A stretch of DNA of 64,000 nucleotides from Halobacillus massiliensis (GTDB lineage Bacteria > Bacillota > Bacilli > Bacillales > Halobacillaceae), in NCBI RefSeq assembly GCF_900166625.1, contig NZ_LT800499.1, forward strand, positions 810,512 through 874,511, in the 5' to 3' direction. The notes beneath the pieces were generated by a model. It did no database searches. It was not told the origin of the DNA and worked only from the letters and a program-made list of their open reading frames with translations. Made by a program: the position numbers and the translations under genes. Shown here piece by piece: positions 53,330 through 62,252 of the stretch (position 1 is the first letter of the stretch; every line of letters starts with the position of its first letter).

Positions 53330-54481
53330 GTGATTAGGGAGAAGAATTATTTAATTCTAGCGGTAAAAGCCTCTTTTCTTTGTGTATTTGTAAGCTACTT
53401 TTTAGTATCTGTTATTACTAACCATTATATTAAAGAATATATGGAGTCTTCTATAGTAGAATCCCTTTCTAAAATTTTTCCAGAAGATCTTTACCTTTTT
53501 CTTATGGGACAAGAATTAACTTTATTAAGGATGTATTCTTTTGAAGAAGATAAAGAAACGATAAATTGGCTAGAATTGGCCACTAATGTAGAGATAGGTG
53601 ACTTTAGAAGTTTGTTAGGTAGAGAAATTCCAGGGTTAGAGCGTTACCAAACTGAAATTATTATAGCAGGAGAGGGAACAAATATTGGTAACCTTCCAAG
53701 AGAGTCTCCTCCTCCCACAGGTCAAGAACTTGAAAATCAAAAAGTAAATCAAAAGGAGTTAGATAAAGCTCATGAAAAAGATCCGCCTAAAGAGTCCGAG
53801 GAGGTTAGTGAAAAGAATGTGTATATTTACCATTCTCATAGTTGGGAAGCCTTCAAACCATTAATAAAGAACGGAGAGGGTTCTCTGCAAGCTTCTAGTA
53901 CAAATGAGGAGGCTAATGTGGTGGCGGTAGGAGAAAGGTTAAGAAATGAATTGGAAAGGAGAGGAATTGGTGTAATCCATAACAAAGATGATGTAGATAA
54001 AGAATTGAAAGAAAGAAACTGGAATTACAACAATTCTTATGAATTGTCTAGAGAAAAAGTTACTGAAGCTCTGGCGCAAAATGAGGAAATATCATATTTA
54101 ATTGATATTCATAGGGATTCCCAATCCAAAGACATTACTACTAAAATTATTAATGATGTAGAGTATGCCAGGCTCTTTTTCGTAGTAGGAAAAGAAAACA
54201 AAAATTATGAAAAGAATTTAATGATCGCCAAAGAATTAAACTATGCCCTTGAGAAGAACTATCCTGGAATTAGTCGGGGAGTTTTTGTTAAAACTAAACT
54301 AGAAGGAAATGGGGTGTACAATCAAGACTTAACAGAAAGGTCTCTTCTAGTGGAATTTGGAGGAGTTGATAATAACCTAACAGAGCTTTACAACTCTATA
54401 GAAGCATTTGCTGAGACTTTTGGAAATTATTACGAAGAAGATGTAACGAAAGTAATGGGGACACCGGAAGTAGATAAGTAA
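53330..54481 (+). CDS. spoIIP: SpoIIP-like sporulation cell-wall hydrolase
   Basis: A protein of about 383 residues with an N-terminal TM anchor (about 10-30) and an outer SpoIIP domain. The zinc-site motif YIYHSHSWEAF is near 165-175, NEEANVVAVGERLRNE near 192-207, DIHRDS near 259-264, and the final family block RSLLVEFGGVDNN near 335-347. SpoIIP cuts both the stem peptide and glycan of peptidoglycan during engulfment. A GTG start at 53330 close behind GGGGG is used; the ATG at 53309 has no site. Usual spoIIP neighbours (gpr, lepA) are missing and the gene is AT-rich, so it is probably an extra, acquired copy. Confidence 0.87.
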   Translation: MIREKNYLILAVKASFLCVFVSYFLVSVITNHYIKEYMESSIVESLSKIFPEDLYLFLMGQELTLLRMYSFEEDKETINWLELATNVEIGDFRSLLGREIPGLERYQTEIIIAGEGTNIGNLPRESPPPTGQELENQKVNQKELDKAHEKDPPKESEEVSEKNVYIYHSHSWEAFKPLIKNGEGSLQASSTNEEANVVAVGERLRNELERRGIGVIHNKDDVDKELKERNWNYNNSYELSREKVTEALAQNEEISYLIDIHRDSQSKDITTKIINDVEYARLFFVVGKENKNYEKNLMIAKELNYALEKNYPGISRGVFVKTKLEGNGVYNQDLTERSLLVEFGGVDNNLTELYNSIEAFAETFGNYYEEDVTKVMGTPEVDK

Positions 54482-54845
54482 TAACCAGCCTATGACTTAG
54501 TCTTTCGAAAAAAAGTATTTTCTTGTCACGCATTAAGTATTTACAATTAAGAACGAGCGCATGGGTCTTTTAGTGGTAGGAGATAGTAGTATTAGGAGCT
54601 ATAGGTCTATAATGAGCCTAGTAATATTCGTGTTTCTAGGACAAGTAACTTTGTTAACTAGTATGAAATTTTTAATTATCATTAATTAGAGTAATGATGG
54701 GAGATAGCTATTGAAGGAACACATTGCAGTCAGGATTGACAAAAAATAAAATCTGACATAGTCTAATAAAAAAGTTGCGCAATGCAAACAAATATGCATT
54801 ACTAAAAAACTATTTTCATTACTAAGATGTGAAGCCTTAAGTGAG
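54482..54845. other. AT-rich intergenic region with one promoter-like element
   Basis: No gene supported. A perfect TTGACA at 54736-54741 precedes TAGTCT at 17 bp, a weak candidate promoter for the next gene, and an AATGCA/TGCATT inverted repeat lies at about 54779-54798. Confidence 0.4.
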
Positions 54846-55220
54846 ATGGAGTTGTGTCAAATGTGTGTTTCAAATAATGTCTTTGAATTACAAGCTTATC
54901 GTATGTATCAACAAATAATAAAGTCTTCGGTATATTCCCCAATCACGGTTGAATGTGCTGGGGGCAGAAATATAGATCTTACCTGCCAAGAAGTGGAATC
55001 CACCGATCTTATTAAGGAAATAGCTTTAAAGGACAAAGAAGGGCACCTTTTTAGAATTAAGCCTCATGAAGAAGGATTAAGGTTTGCTAATGGTGAAATA
55101 ACTTATGAAGAGTACGAGGGAATCATTAAAATAAACAATAGGAAGGCTATTACTTACACATCTATTATGGCAGCATCTCTTATGATTACAGGGGTTGCAT
55201 TTGTTACATTCTTTATTTAA
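54846..55220 (+). CDS. Hypothetical protein with C-terminal membrane anchor
   Basis: A 124-residue frame. The N-terminus has a CxxC (CQMC) and the body is soluble and acidic with ITVECAGGRNIDLTCQE in the middle. A single hydrophobic segment at the end (SIMAASLMITGVAFVTFFI, about 105-124) would anchor it in the membrane. Ribosome binding sites are weak for both possible starts (54846 and 54861). No family is recognised. Confidence 0.5.
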   Translation: MELCQMCVSNNVFELQAYRMYQQIIKSSVYSPITVECAGGRNIDLTCQEVESTDLIKEIALKDKEGHLFRIKPHEEGLRFANGEITYEEYEGIIKINNRKAITYTSIMAASLMITGVAFVTFFI

Positions 55221-55381
55221 CAGGGATTGAAATAGATCGAATCGATTATTAAGCAGGAGAGTTGAATTTTTGAAACAATCTCTGCACAATTAATTTTAAT
55301 TTTTTCCTTACGATCAAAAGTTTACCTCAATACGGAGTATAAATGAGGGTTCTTCCTGCAATCCCCCAAAATCAAATAATA

Positions 55382-55423
55382 AACACCCCGTCTTAGGTTA
55401 ATTTTGACACAAGACAGGGTGTT
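55382..55423 (-). terminator. Terminator of the cupredoxin gene
   Basis: AACACCCCGTCTT and AAGACAGGGTGTT form a 13-bp stem with a single wobble pair. Confidence 0.8.
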
Positions 55424-55458
55424 CATTACATTATTTGACCGTTTGGTTTAACACTATT

Positions 55459-56403
55459 TTATAATACCTCTAAAGTACCAACCATTCCGGACTCCTGATG
55501 ACCAGGAAGTGTACAGACGAACATATAAGTACCGCTTTCACTAGGAATAAATGTTACTCTTTGTTCTTCGCCCGGTGCAGCGTGCACGTGAACATTTTGT
55601 GAGGAATTGCTGTGGTCATGTTCGTGATTAGTATTAACTGTCTCTGTCGATAAGTTTATAATTTCCAAATCATGCTCGATGGTTCCTGTATTTAATAGTG
55701 TTAGTTCCACCTGATCACCTGCATTTATTGTTTGCTCCTGAGGAGAAAATTTAAATTCATCTGCTTGAATATACACATCTTTTTCATTAATTGGAGGCGT
55801 TGTTATTTCTTGTTCATTAGAAGCAGGCACTGGAAGGTAGGGATCGAATTGATTGATAAGGAGAAAAATTATCCCATACATAATAATGGTAACCAGTGGA
55901 TTGGTAAAAAATAAAGACTTGTTGTTATTTATTTCATTTTCAAGGACCATCCACATAACCAGTAAGGTTGAGAAGCAAATAAAGAAGAGTATTTTTAAAA
56001 GAAAGTCACGATCCTCTGGGGTTATCATATTGCCCAGCATCGCTCCCATCATTCCACCCATAATTCCTGCAAATACCCCTTCTAATACAGTAATCGTCCC
56101 CGTTCGTACACCTGCAGCAATTCCAATAAACATTCCCGTTATTATTCCTAATACAGTAGAAACGAATAAATCATCATTAAAAATTACACCGAGAATATAA
56201 CCAACCAGTAAACTAACACTCATCCCCAGTGACATAGCAATTGTCTTACTAGTCATTTTCGATATAGATTTGTGATATTTAAATCCTTTCCAAATTACTA
56301 AGAAGACTCCAAGTAAAATTATGAAAATGAGCGTGTATAATGAAAAACCAATAGTTATGATGAATCCCTCCTTTCTGGCTTGTCTTATTTTATCTGTATG
56401 CAA
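55459..56403 (-). CDS. Membrane-anchored cupredoxin domain protein
   Basis: A protein of about 314 residues. The N-terminal two-thirds has six or so TM segments with a Gly/Met-rich motif (GVFAGIMGGMMGAMLGNMI near 108-126). The C-terminal 100 residues form a cupredoxin fold with type 1 copper ligands: His in TIEHDLEI, then Cys, His and Met in CTLPGHQESGM. A His-rich insert (NHEHDHSNSSQNVHVHA) lies between. Copper or electron transfer at the outer membrane face is likely. The TTG at 56403 has only a weak site; a much better AAAGGAGGG lies in frame before ATC/ATA codons near 56361, so the real start is uncertain. Confidence 0.75.
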   Translation of the reverse strand: MHTDKIRQARKEGFIITIGFSLYTLIFIILLGVFLVIWKGFKYHKSISKMTSKTIAMSLGMSVSLLVGYILGVIFNDDLFVSTVLGIITGMFIGIAAGVRTGTITVLEGVFAGIMGGMMGAMLGNMITPEDRDFLLKILFFICFSTLLVMWMVLENEINNNKSLFFTNPLVTIIMYGIIFLLINQFDPYLPVPASNEQEITTPPINEKDVYIQADEFKFSPQEQTINAGDQVELTLLNTGTIEHDLEIINLSTETVNTNHEHDHSNSSQNVHVHAAPGEEQRVTFIPSESGTYMFVCTLPGHQESGMVGTLEVL

Positions 56404-56562
56404 TCTTTCTTATAGGAATTCCAAATAGTATTCCTTAGGAAGAAATACTAGTAACTAAATCAATTTTCTCGATTCTTAACAAATTAGGGGTGTAAGTTAT
56501 TCTTAAATGTTCAGGAATAACTTCTAATTAGGAAGTTATAGTTTTCCAACGTGGAGGCATTT

Positions 56563-56727
56563 ATGAGAAAAACCCACCAATTTTCAACTTCTAATAACCA
56601 TCATCCTTATGACGAACAAAGTGGAAATGAAAATGACCATCATGCTGATGGAGAGATGATAAATGAGTTTTCAAGAGGGTTCACACCCAAATTGAAATTT
56701 TGCTGCTGGGACACTGGATTGAAATGA
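56563..56727 (+). CDS. Small His-rich protein or gene fragment (54 aa)
   Basis: An ATG 8 bases after GTGGAGG opens 54 codons. The product is rich in His, Asn and Asp (NNHHPYDEQSGNENDHHADG) and ends in FCCWDTGLK. His-rich N-termini of this kind occur on copper-exporting P-type ATPases, and MINEFSRGF resembles the stretch that follows in such proteins, so it could be the remnant of one. It lies in a copper-related neighbourhood and a terminator follows. Confidence 0.4.
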   Translation: MRKTHQFSTSNNHHPYDEQSGNENDHHADGEMINEFSRGFTPKLKFCCWDTGLK

Positions 56728-56743
56728 GGTCATTTATGGGCTC

Positions 56744-56768
56744 AGCCTAGCACTTGTGCTAGGCTTTT
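56744..56768 (+). terminator. Terminator after the His-rich ORF
   Basis: AGCCTAGCAC and GTGCTAGGCT form a 10-bp stem with a 2-base loop and T's. Confidence 0.8.
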
Positions 56769-57134
56769 GTCTTGAAAGAAATATTAGTAAATACCCATAC
56801 CATGTAAGAGTAAATTGTACTCATAGAATTGGGGGACTACCAGCAAGATTCTTTGACTTATTATAATTTGTAGCAGCAACCATTGAGATGACCATGTGCT
56901 GGTTATGGTGGAATGATGTATGGAATCTTCTTGTTAAAGGAAGGCAACTTAGATAAACATCTATTCTTCTCTTAAATTTTTTATAGTTAAAATAGCAATC
57001 AAACTTTTTATTTTTTTATATTTTAAGGAGAAAGATGAAGCGTAAGATTTTATAAAAAAACAAAATTTCATCTAAGCAATAATTTCTAATCCTGTAACAA
57101 CTCTCTTTTTACATACCTATAAACTTTATCAGCC
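56769..57134. other. AT-rich region without a gene
   Basis: About 365 bases with no supported gene. Short in-frame pieces such as GYGGMMYG near 56909 may be debris, but nothing can be named. Confidence 0.4.
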
Positions 57135-57166
57135 ATAAAAAAGGGCGAAATCTTTTGATTTCGCCT
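57135..57166 (-). terminator. Terminator of the YdhK gene
   Basis: GGCGAAATC and GATTTCGCC enclose TTTT; the minus strand continues with T6. Confidence 0.8.
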
Positions 57167-57191
57167 GGAAAATCTTCCTGTTGAGCTCATA

Positions 57192-57803
57192 CTACTCAGC
57201 TGAAAGTTCATTCGCTGTAACCCATTTATGGTTGGTGACTTCTTCTCCTCCATCCGTTGGAGTAAAGTCAATCATATAAACGGTAGTTTCCTCAGCTGAA
57301 TCAATGACAGCCTCTGCTCCATCCATTCCTTCCATGTGGGAAGCGCTAAGGGTCACTTCTTCCCCTGGTTCGAAAGCTTTTTCCCCAGCCTCTTCAATTT
57401 CTTCATGGATGACCCATTTATGATTCTCCACACGTTCCCCGCCATTGGTCGGATCATAAGAAACAGAATAAGCTACCGTATCATAGGCCCCTACAATCGT
57501 AGCCTGTGCTCCTTCCATCCCACTCATGTGAGCCGCCTGGATGATCGCTGTGCTGCCCTCTTCAAATTCCGGATTTCCTGCTACTTCCAGGCCTTCCGGT
57601 ATTTCACGGGATCCTGAGTGCTCCATTCCTTCATGGCCTTCTGAATTTTCCTCTGCATTTTCATCTGAAGATGACTCTTCAGTTTGGTTTTCGTTTTGCT
57701 CAGACGTTTCTTGCTGATCTCCTTCATTTCCCCCTGAGCAAGCAGCTAATACAAGCAATAAAACCCCAAATAATACGATTAAAAGAAACTTCAAATTTTT
57801 CAT
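57192..57803 (-). CDS. ydhK: YdhK family lipoprotein with two DUF1541 repeats
   Basis: A 203-residue lipoprotein. The signal ends in LLLVLAACSGG and a long acidic Ser/Glu/Asn linker follows (to about residue 55) with HEGMEHSG. Two DUF1541 repeats follow (about 75-135 and 140-200), each with an AxHMxGMxGAxA motif (AAHMSGMEGAQATI and ASHMEGMDGAEAVI) and ENHKWV/TNHKWV. His/Met-rich motifs and the neighbouring oxidase suggest copper binding. It starts after GGGAGG. Confidence 0.85.
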   Translation of the reverse strand: MKNLKFLLIVLFGVLLLVLAACSGGNEGDQQETSEQNENQTEESSSDENAEENSEGHEGMEHSGSREIPEGLEVAGNPEFEEGSTAIIQAAHMSGMEGAQATIVGAYDTVAYSVSYDPTNGGERVENHKWVIHEEIEEAGEKAFEPGEEVTLSASHMEGMDGAEAVIDSAEETTVYMIDFTPTDGGEEVTNHKWVTANELSAE

Positions 57804-58063
57804 CTTGATTTTCCTCCCATTCTTCCCCATTGTTTGTAAAGTTCACCATTTTAATATATCCCCTTTATATGCATTTTTTGTGCAGAAAGGCTGGCCATGG
57901 TTGATTTAGCAAATATTACTCCGTTCTGTTAACACCTCTATCAATATTCCTCAATTTCAATGTTGCTACAAATTTATCACATCTATGCTGGAAATAATGC
58001 GCAGTTTCTCGATAAATGCCTACTACATTTAAAGAGATAAAACTTATAAAAGGGGAGAGTACT

Positions 58064-59158
58064 ATGAAAAGAAAATGGATTATTATTTTGGTTGCATTAG
58101 TGGCAATAGGTTCTACATTTATATACCGGTAATTATCACTGGCTTCACCATCCGATACCGATGTCACTGCATCAGCATCCAAATCGGCTCCGATCGAATC
58201 GCCAGGAGTAGAAACATTGCACGGCGAAGAGGAAGAAGGAGTCAAACGGTTTAAATTGACAGCTGAGCCGGTGACACAGACTTTCACCAGTGGCTATCAG
58301 GGAAAGGCGTGGGGATACAATGGCAGCACGCCGGGTCCGACATTGATCGCAGAAGAAGGCGATAAGGTTGAAATTACGGTGACGAACACCCTTCCAGAAG
58401 CAACATCTGTCCACTGGCATGGCTTGAAGGTCCCAAATGACATGGATGGTGTAACCTCTATCCAGGATACACCGACCATTGAACCAGGTGATTCTTTTGC
58501 TTATTCCTTCACACTTCAACAGTCTGGCACCTATATGTATCACTCGCACACCAATGTGTCCAAACAGGAATTGATGGGGCTCGGAGGAGCTTTTGTCATA
58601 CAGCCGAAAAAACAGAACCAGCAAGTGGACAAAGATATTGTCATGATGCTTCAGGAATGGACCCTTGAAGGCGCGGGAGGTCATGGTGATATGGAAATGG
58701 CCACTCCATCGTCCGAAATGAGTAAGGAAGAACATTCTGAGAAAGAAGAAGTGACGAAAAGAGCAGGCGAAGATTCAAAAGCCTATGAAATCAACCCGCT
58801 AGGGATGGAGCCGAATACGTTCACTATTAACGGAAAAGCTTATCCGGATACAAAACCGATTCAAGTGAAAAAAGGAGAGACAATACGTCTGCGGTTTACC
58901 AATCTCAGTGGTAATTCTCACCCAATGCACATGCATGGCGATGACTTTAAAGTGGTAGCTGCTGATGGCAACCGCATTGATGAATCTGCACAACTCACGA
59001 AGAATACTATTAATGTGGCTGCTGGTGAAACCTGGGATGTTGAGTTCACAGCAGAAAATATAGGCAAATGACCGATTCATTGCCATAAACCCCACCATAC
59101 CATGAACGCGGATGGTGATACAGGCGGCATGTTTACTGTTGTAGAAGTAATAGAATAA
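58064..59158 (+). pseudogene. Multicopper oxidase gene with two in-frame stop codons
   Basis: One frame from an ATG after AGGGGAG runs 364 codons, interrupted by TAA at codon 23 (58130) and TGA at codon 336 (59069). It starts with a signal anchor (MKRKWIIILVALVAIGSTFI). The copper motifs are HWHGLKVPNDMDG, YHSHTN, HPMHMHGDDF and, after the TGA, PIHCHKPHHTMNADG. The TGA stands where the family has Trp before the HCH motif, so it looks like TGG to TGA. TAA at codon 23 could derive from CAA. Termination at the TGA removes the last copper ligands. It is most likely an inactivated periplasmic-side copper oxidase. Confidence 0.85.
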
Positions 59159-59907
59159 CTTCTCAGCAAACCATTGATTTAGGCTGATAATATTTCTCGA
59201 CGGCCTATTAGTCTAAATAGCGTGGAAAAGTATATTCTATTTGTGTCGATATTCAAGGTAATTACTTAAACGGGTTATGATTATGAAAAACAAGTTGTAA
59301 TGGTGAAAGCAAAGTTTTTCTTATTCTGTAACCCTAAATATAGTTAAATTCTCTTAAAGTGTAAAAATATGGAAATTATCCATTGAAAGTCTTACTTGGC
59401 TATAAAATTTATTTTCAATACAGCGGTGATTGTAGGAGAAATATATGGTAAAGGCATAAGAAGCTAATATAAGCCAAAGCGATTCATCCCCCATTACATA
59501 CTCTTTCAAACTTACTAGAAGAATTAGAGCCTGCTGTAAGAGTTAAGCCGTTTCCATCCTAATGACTTAAAGGATCTGTTTTTCTTTTCAGGCTGGAACA
59601 AGCTAGAAATCTATTTTAAAGAAGGATTTAAGAATGGAACTTCGCCTCTTGCTAAGGGGAATCCTAGTTCTGTAAATAGTTGTCTTAATAGGCTGAAGGA
59701 AGATTTAGATAGCGGGGAGTGGCACCTTAAGCATGGTGATCTATTAATAATCTAATCAAAGTTTATCTCAGTACTGAGTCTTAAATAATTGAGGGCTAAC
59801 CTTGAACAATGGTTGGTTCCTATTTCTAAGACGGAAATATTGAACTAACAGAGCATGATTATTGAAGAAGATGTGTTGCACTTAAGAGCTGAGAAGGAGA
59901 GGAAAAA
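59159..59907 (+). pseudogene. Decayed gene remnants, unidentified
   Basis: No intact gene in about 750 bases. At about 59483-59564 a frame reads HTLSNLLEELEPAVRVKPFP and stops. At about 59595-59754 another reads FSGWNKLEIYFKEGF, then SVNSCLNRLKEDLDSGEWHL and ends GDLLII. The second resembles the C-terminal part of a methyltransferase-like protein (RL-DL-SGEW pattern), but the match is from memory and weak. No ribosome binding site precedes either piece. Confidence 0.45.
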
Positions 59908-60219
59908 ATGTTTCCGACATTAGAAACAGAAAGGTTGGTACTTAGAGAAATATCGAAGGATGATGCAGAAGGTATATTTGCTTGTTTTTCAAATGAAAAT
60001 GTAACACGGTATTATGGACAAGATAATTTGGAAAATATAGAACAAGCAGAGGCATTTGTATATTTCTTTGCAAATAGTTACAAGGAGAAAAGAGGAATAC
60101 GCTGGGGGATTGAGATAAAAGGAACTCAAGGGATAATCGGCACTATTGGATTCAATGCTTGGTCCCCTAAACATAAACGAGCAGAGATAGGTTATGCTTC
60201 TTTTGTTCGGGTAAAATAA
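59908..60219 (+). pseudogene. Truncated GNAT acetyltransferase
   Basis: The frame starts 8 bases after AAGGAGAGG with LETERLVLREISKDDAEGIF, typical of RimJ/RimL-type acetyltransferases. It ends after 103 residues at KRAEIGYASFVRVK, exactly where the acetyl-CoA loop should begin. The C-terminal half is missing, so the product cannot bind acetyl-CoA. The sequence following the break (from about 60205) is unrelated AT-rich DNA with a hairpin, which suggests deletion or insertion at this point. Confidence 0.75.
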
Positions 60220-60718
60220 ATGTAAAATTGGGCTCGTGAAAAAAAGCTCTCCCCATAGTTTGAGCCAATTTTTGTATTTGTCTGCTATCCTTCTTCAAAT
60301 GAAAGGTTGAAGTATCATAGATTTCCGCCCCTTTTATGAATGATACTGTTCATTTAACCTCGGAAAACAACCAGCACCTTGTATGAATAACAAGTGTTTT
60401 TGTATATTACCCTTTTTTTGTATGTTTCCCTAGGCTAGTTACAAACAATTGCTATGGCTTTTCTTCCCGATCTCCAGCATACTACCTTGATTCATTTTCT
60501 ACCGGCTTCATTTAAAATCTAAGTTAATTCCAAACTAATTTCTCCACTTGTCGAACTTTTACTTTCATTTTAATATATAATCCATATTACCTTCAGAGTG
60601 TAAATGCAAACGCCCACTCTTAAATTGAGGCGGTAAGAAAAGATAAAAATTAGGAATATATCTCGAATTCAAGTCTTGCGTAAACGGGGGCTTTAATAAA
60701 AGAGGTGGGAGATTAGAA
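60220..60718. other. Non-coding region with hairpins
   Basis: No gene in about 500 bases. ATTGGGCTC/GAGCCAAT with a T-run lies at about 60228-60275 and CTTGT/ACAAG with T's near 60378-60405. It may be the end of a lost mobile element, but no transposase remnant is recognisable. Confidence 0.4.
60655..60695 (+). repeat. Intergenic repeat, TCTCGAA-TCAAGTCTT type, copy 1
   Basis: GAATATATCTCGAATTCAAG then TCTTGCGTAAACGGGGGC matches 62270-62310 with few changes. It lies just before the 60719 gene. Confidence 0.6.
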
Positions 60719-61018
60719 ATGAGGACCTTATTAGAACTTTTGCGTGTAATACTTATTTTTGTCCTACTTGGTGGCTTAGGTGGGGCGATTATAGGAAACA
60801 TTTATACAATCAATGAACCAACAGAAACTTATTCGTGGCTCGGTGCATTAGCAATATTAGTTTTATACTTTGTATTATATAGAAACAAATTACAATTTTT
60901 GGGTTGGTATAACGGAAAGGGAAGAAAGAAATTGCCTAAAACAGTTTCCGTTACACTTCTTTTTGCTTCTATATTACTAATTATAGCACCATTTATTATG
61001 GGCTCATTATTAAACTAA
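60719..61018 (+). CDS. Small membrane protein (99 aa)
   Basis: A 99-residue protein with three hydrophobic segments (about 3-27, 40-57 and 74-96) and a basic loop (WYNGKGRKKLPK). It starts 8 bases after GGTGGGAG. No family is recognised. It is flanked on both sides by members of the same intergenic repeat set and followed by a repeat-borne terminator. Confidence 0.65.
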   Translation: MRTLLELLRVILIFVLLGGLGGAIIGNIYTINEPTETYSWLGALAILVLYFVLYRNKLQFLGWYNGKGRKKLPKTVSVTLLFASILLIIAPFIMGSLLN

Positions 61019-61019
61019 C

Positions 61020-61095
61020 GGGGCGATTGTTCAATATGAGCAATCGCTTTTTTTCTAACGGGCAGGATTGTGGAAGACTCAGTTTCGAGATATTG
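61020..61095 (+). repeat. Intergenic repeat with terminator, copy 1
   Basis: GGGCGATTGTTCAATATGAG continues to CAATCGC and T7; GCGATTG (61023) and CAATCGC (61041) form the stem of a terminator. CTAACGGGCAGG and then GACTCAGTTTCGAGATAT follow. Copy 2 is at 61666 and a worn copy at 61817. Confidence 0.75.
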
Positions 61096-61241
61096 ATCTA
61101 AATTATTGGATGATTACCTTGTATCTTTTTTGCTGATTTTTTGAAGGTTTCTGGAGCAGTAATCCTGAAGTTATTCTATATAAAGGCAAGTTTGTAGGTT
61201 AACTTGAATACTAAACTTCAAAATACCATGGAGGTGTAGAA

Positions 61242-61592
61242 TTGATAGTTAAGAGAATTGTTGCAAATATTGAAACGCAGGACACTTCCGAAGCAAAACA
61301 CTTCTACGAGGAAATATTAGGACTTAATCAACTAATGGACCTTGATTTTATTGCAACCTATGGATCTAATGAGAAAATGACCACTCAAATCAGTTTTTTA
61401 TCTGAGGGAGGATCTGGCACACCAGTACCTGATTTGTCAGTTGAAGTTGATAACCTAGACGAAGTGCTTACTCGTATAAAAGATAATGGAATTCCAATTG
61501 TCTATGGACCAACTACAGAACCGTGGGGAGTTCGGCGTTTTTATGTTAGAGATCCTTTCGGAAAATTAGTCAATATTTTAACTCATTTATAA
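61242..61592 (+). CDS. VOC (glyoxalase/bleomycin resistance) family protein
   Basis: A 116-residue protein with two beta-alpha-beta-beta-beta modules. TSEAKHFYEEILGL near residues 14-27 and the C-terminal RRFYVRDPFGKLVNIL near 98-113 are the typical VOC patterns. Members are small metal-dependent enzymes or drug-binding proteins. A TTG start 6 bases after TGGAGGTG is used. It lies between two copies of the terminator repeat. Confidence 0.85.
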   Translation: MIVKRIVANIETQDTSEAKHFYEEILGLNQLMDLDFIATYGSNEKMTTQISFLSEGGSGTPVPDLSVEVDNLDEVLTRIKDNGIPIVYGPTTEPWGVRRFYVRDPFGKLVNILTHL

Positions 61593-61665
61593 ATTAATCA
61601 GGCATATTTGAGATTTTACCCAATGAGGTTAAGGTATAAGTATTTGTGTTCTTTAATACAGAATA

Positions 61666-61715
61666 GGGGGCGATTGTTCAATACGAGCAATCGCTTTTTC
61701 GCTAACAGGAATGAG
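61666..61715 (+). repeat. Intergenic repeat with terminator, copy 2
   Basis: GGGGGCGATTGTTCAATACG, AGCAATCGC, T5 and CGCTAACAGG match copy 1 closely, and GACTCAG follows. It ends the VOC gene. Confidence 0.75.
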
Positions 61716-61816
61716 ACTCAGATAATAGAATGTATGAAACTAAATTGAATTGATTTCGTATGGCTATTAGGAAGCTTTATTACATAATCATAGCAAATTG
61801 AATTAATTAAACTGAC

Positions 61817-61866
61817 GGTGCAGGATAGTTCAACAAGAGAGCAGCTTTTCGTTAAAAGGCAAGGTT
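61817..61866 (+). repeat. Intergenic repeat, worn copy 3
   Basis: GTGCAGGATAGTTCAACAAG, AGAGCAGC and TTTTCGTTAAAAGGC align with copies 1 and 2 with several changes. It precedes the 61889 gene. Confidence 0.5.
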
Positions 61867-61888
61867 GTCGAATAGGGGTGAGGTAGAT

Positions 61889-62206
61889 ATGAAATTGGTA
61901 AGCAGGATTCAAGAAAAATACAGAAAAAGTAATAAGTTATTTTTAGCTTTAAAAGTTCTATTAAGCGCTTTTACAATTTTCTTTGCTGTTAGGGTTTTAT
62001 TCCTATCTATTTCGGGATTAGTGAGTTCGGATACTTCAACTGATTTTCCGAATTTATTACTTTTTGGTATGCTTTTTTCTTTAGGATTATCTAATGCTGT
62101 CGAACTAGTTGAAAAGTTCGTTACCAAGAAAAAAGAATATTTTACACTATTACTTATAACTACATTCTTCCTTCTTGGTGTCTCCGTATTTGTGTTGTGG
62201 GTATGA
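61889..62206 (+). CDS. Small membrane protein (105 aa)
   Basis: A 105-residue protein with three TM segments (about 18-42, 52-70 and 84-104). The ATG at 61889 follows GTGAGGTAG; 8 codons of open frame upstream lie in repeat-derived DNA and are excluded. It resembles small DUF membrane proteins of Bacillus accessory regions, without a sure family. Confidence 0.65.
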   Translation: MKLVSRIQEKYRKSNKLFLALKVLLSAFTIFFAVRVLFLSISGLVSSDTSTDFPNLLLFGMLFSLGLSNAVELVEKFVTKKKEYFTLLLITTFFLLGVSVFVLWV

Positions 62207-62252
62207 AATCGCAACACAAAATTAAGTAAGTTTTTAAACAAACAGATGCGTC

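Noticed and set aside
59069..59071. TGA read as tryptophan (recoding)
   Set aside because: TGA is used as a normal stop in intact genes here (for example ureC, ureG and ureD), and the oxidase gene has a second, TAA stop. Pseudogenisation is simpler.
60220..60718. Insertion sequence remnant
   Set aside because: Hairpins are present but no transposase fragment, target duplication or paired terminal repeats can be shown.
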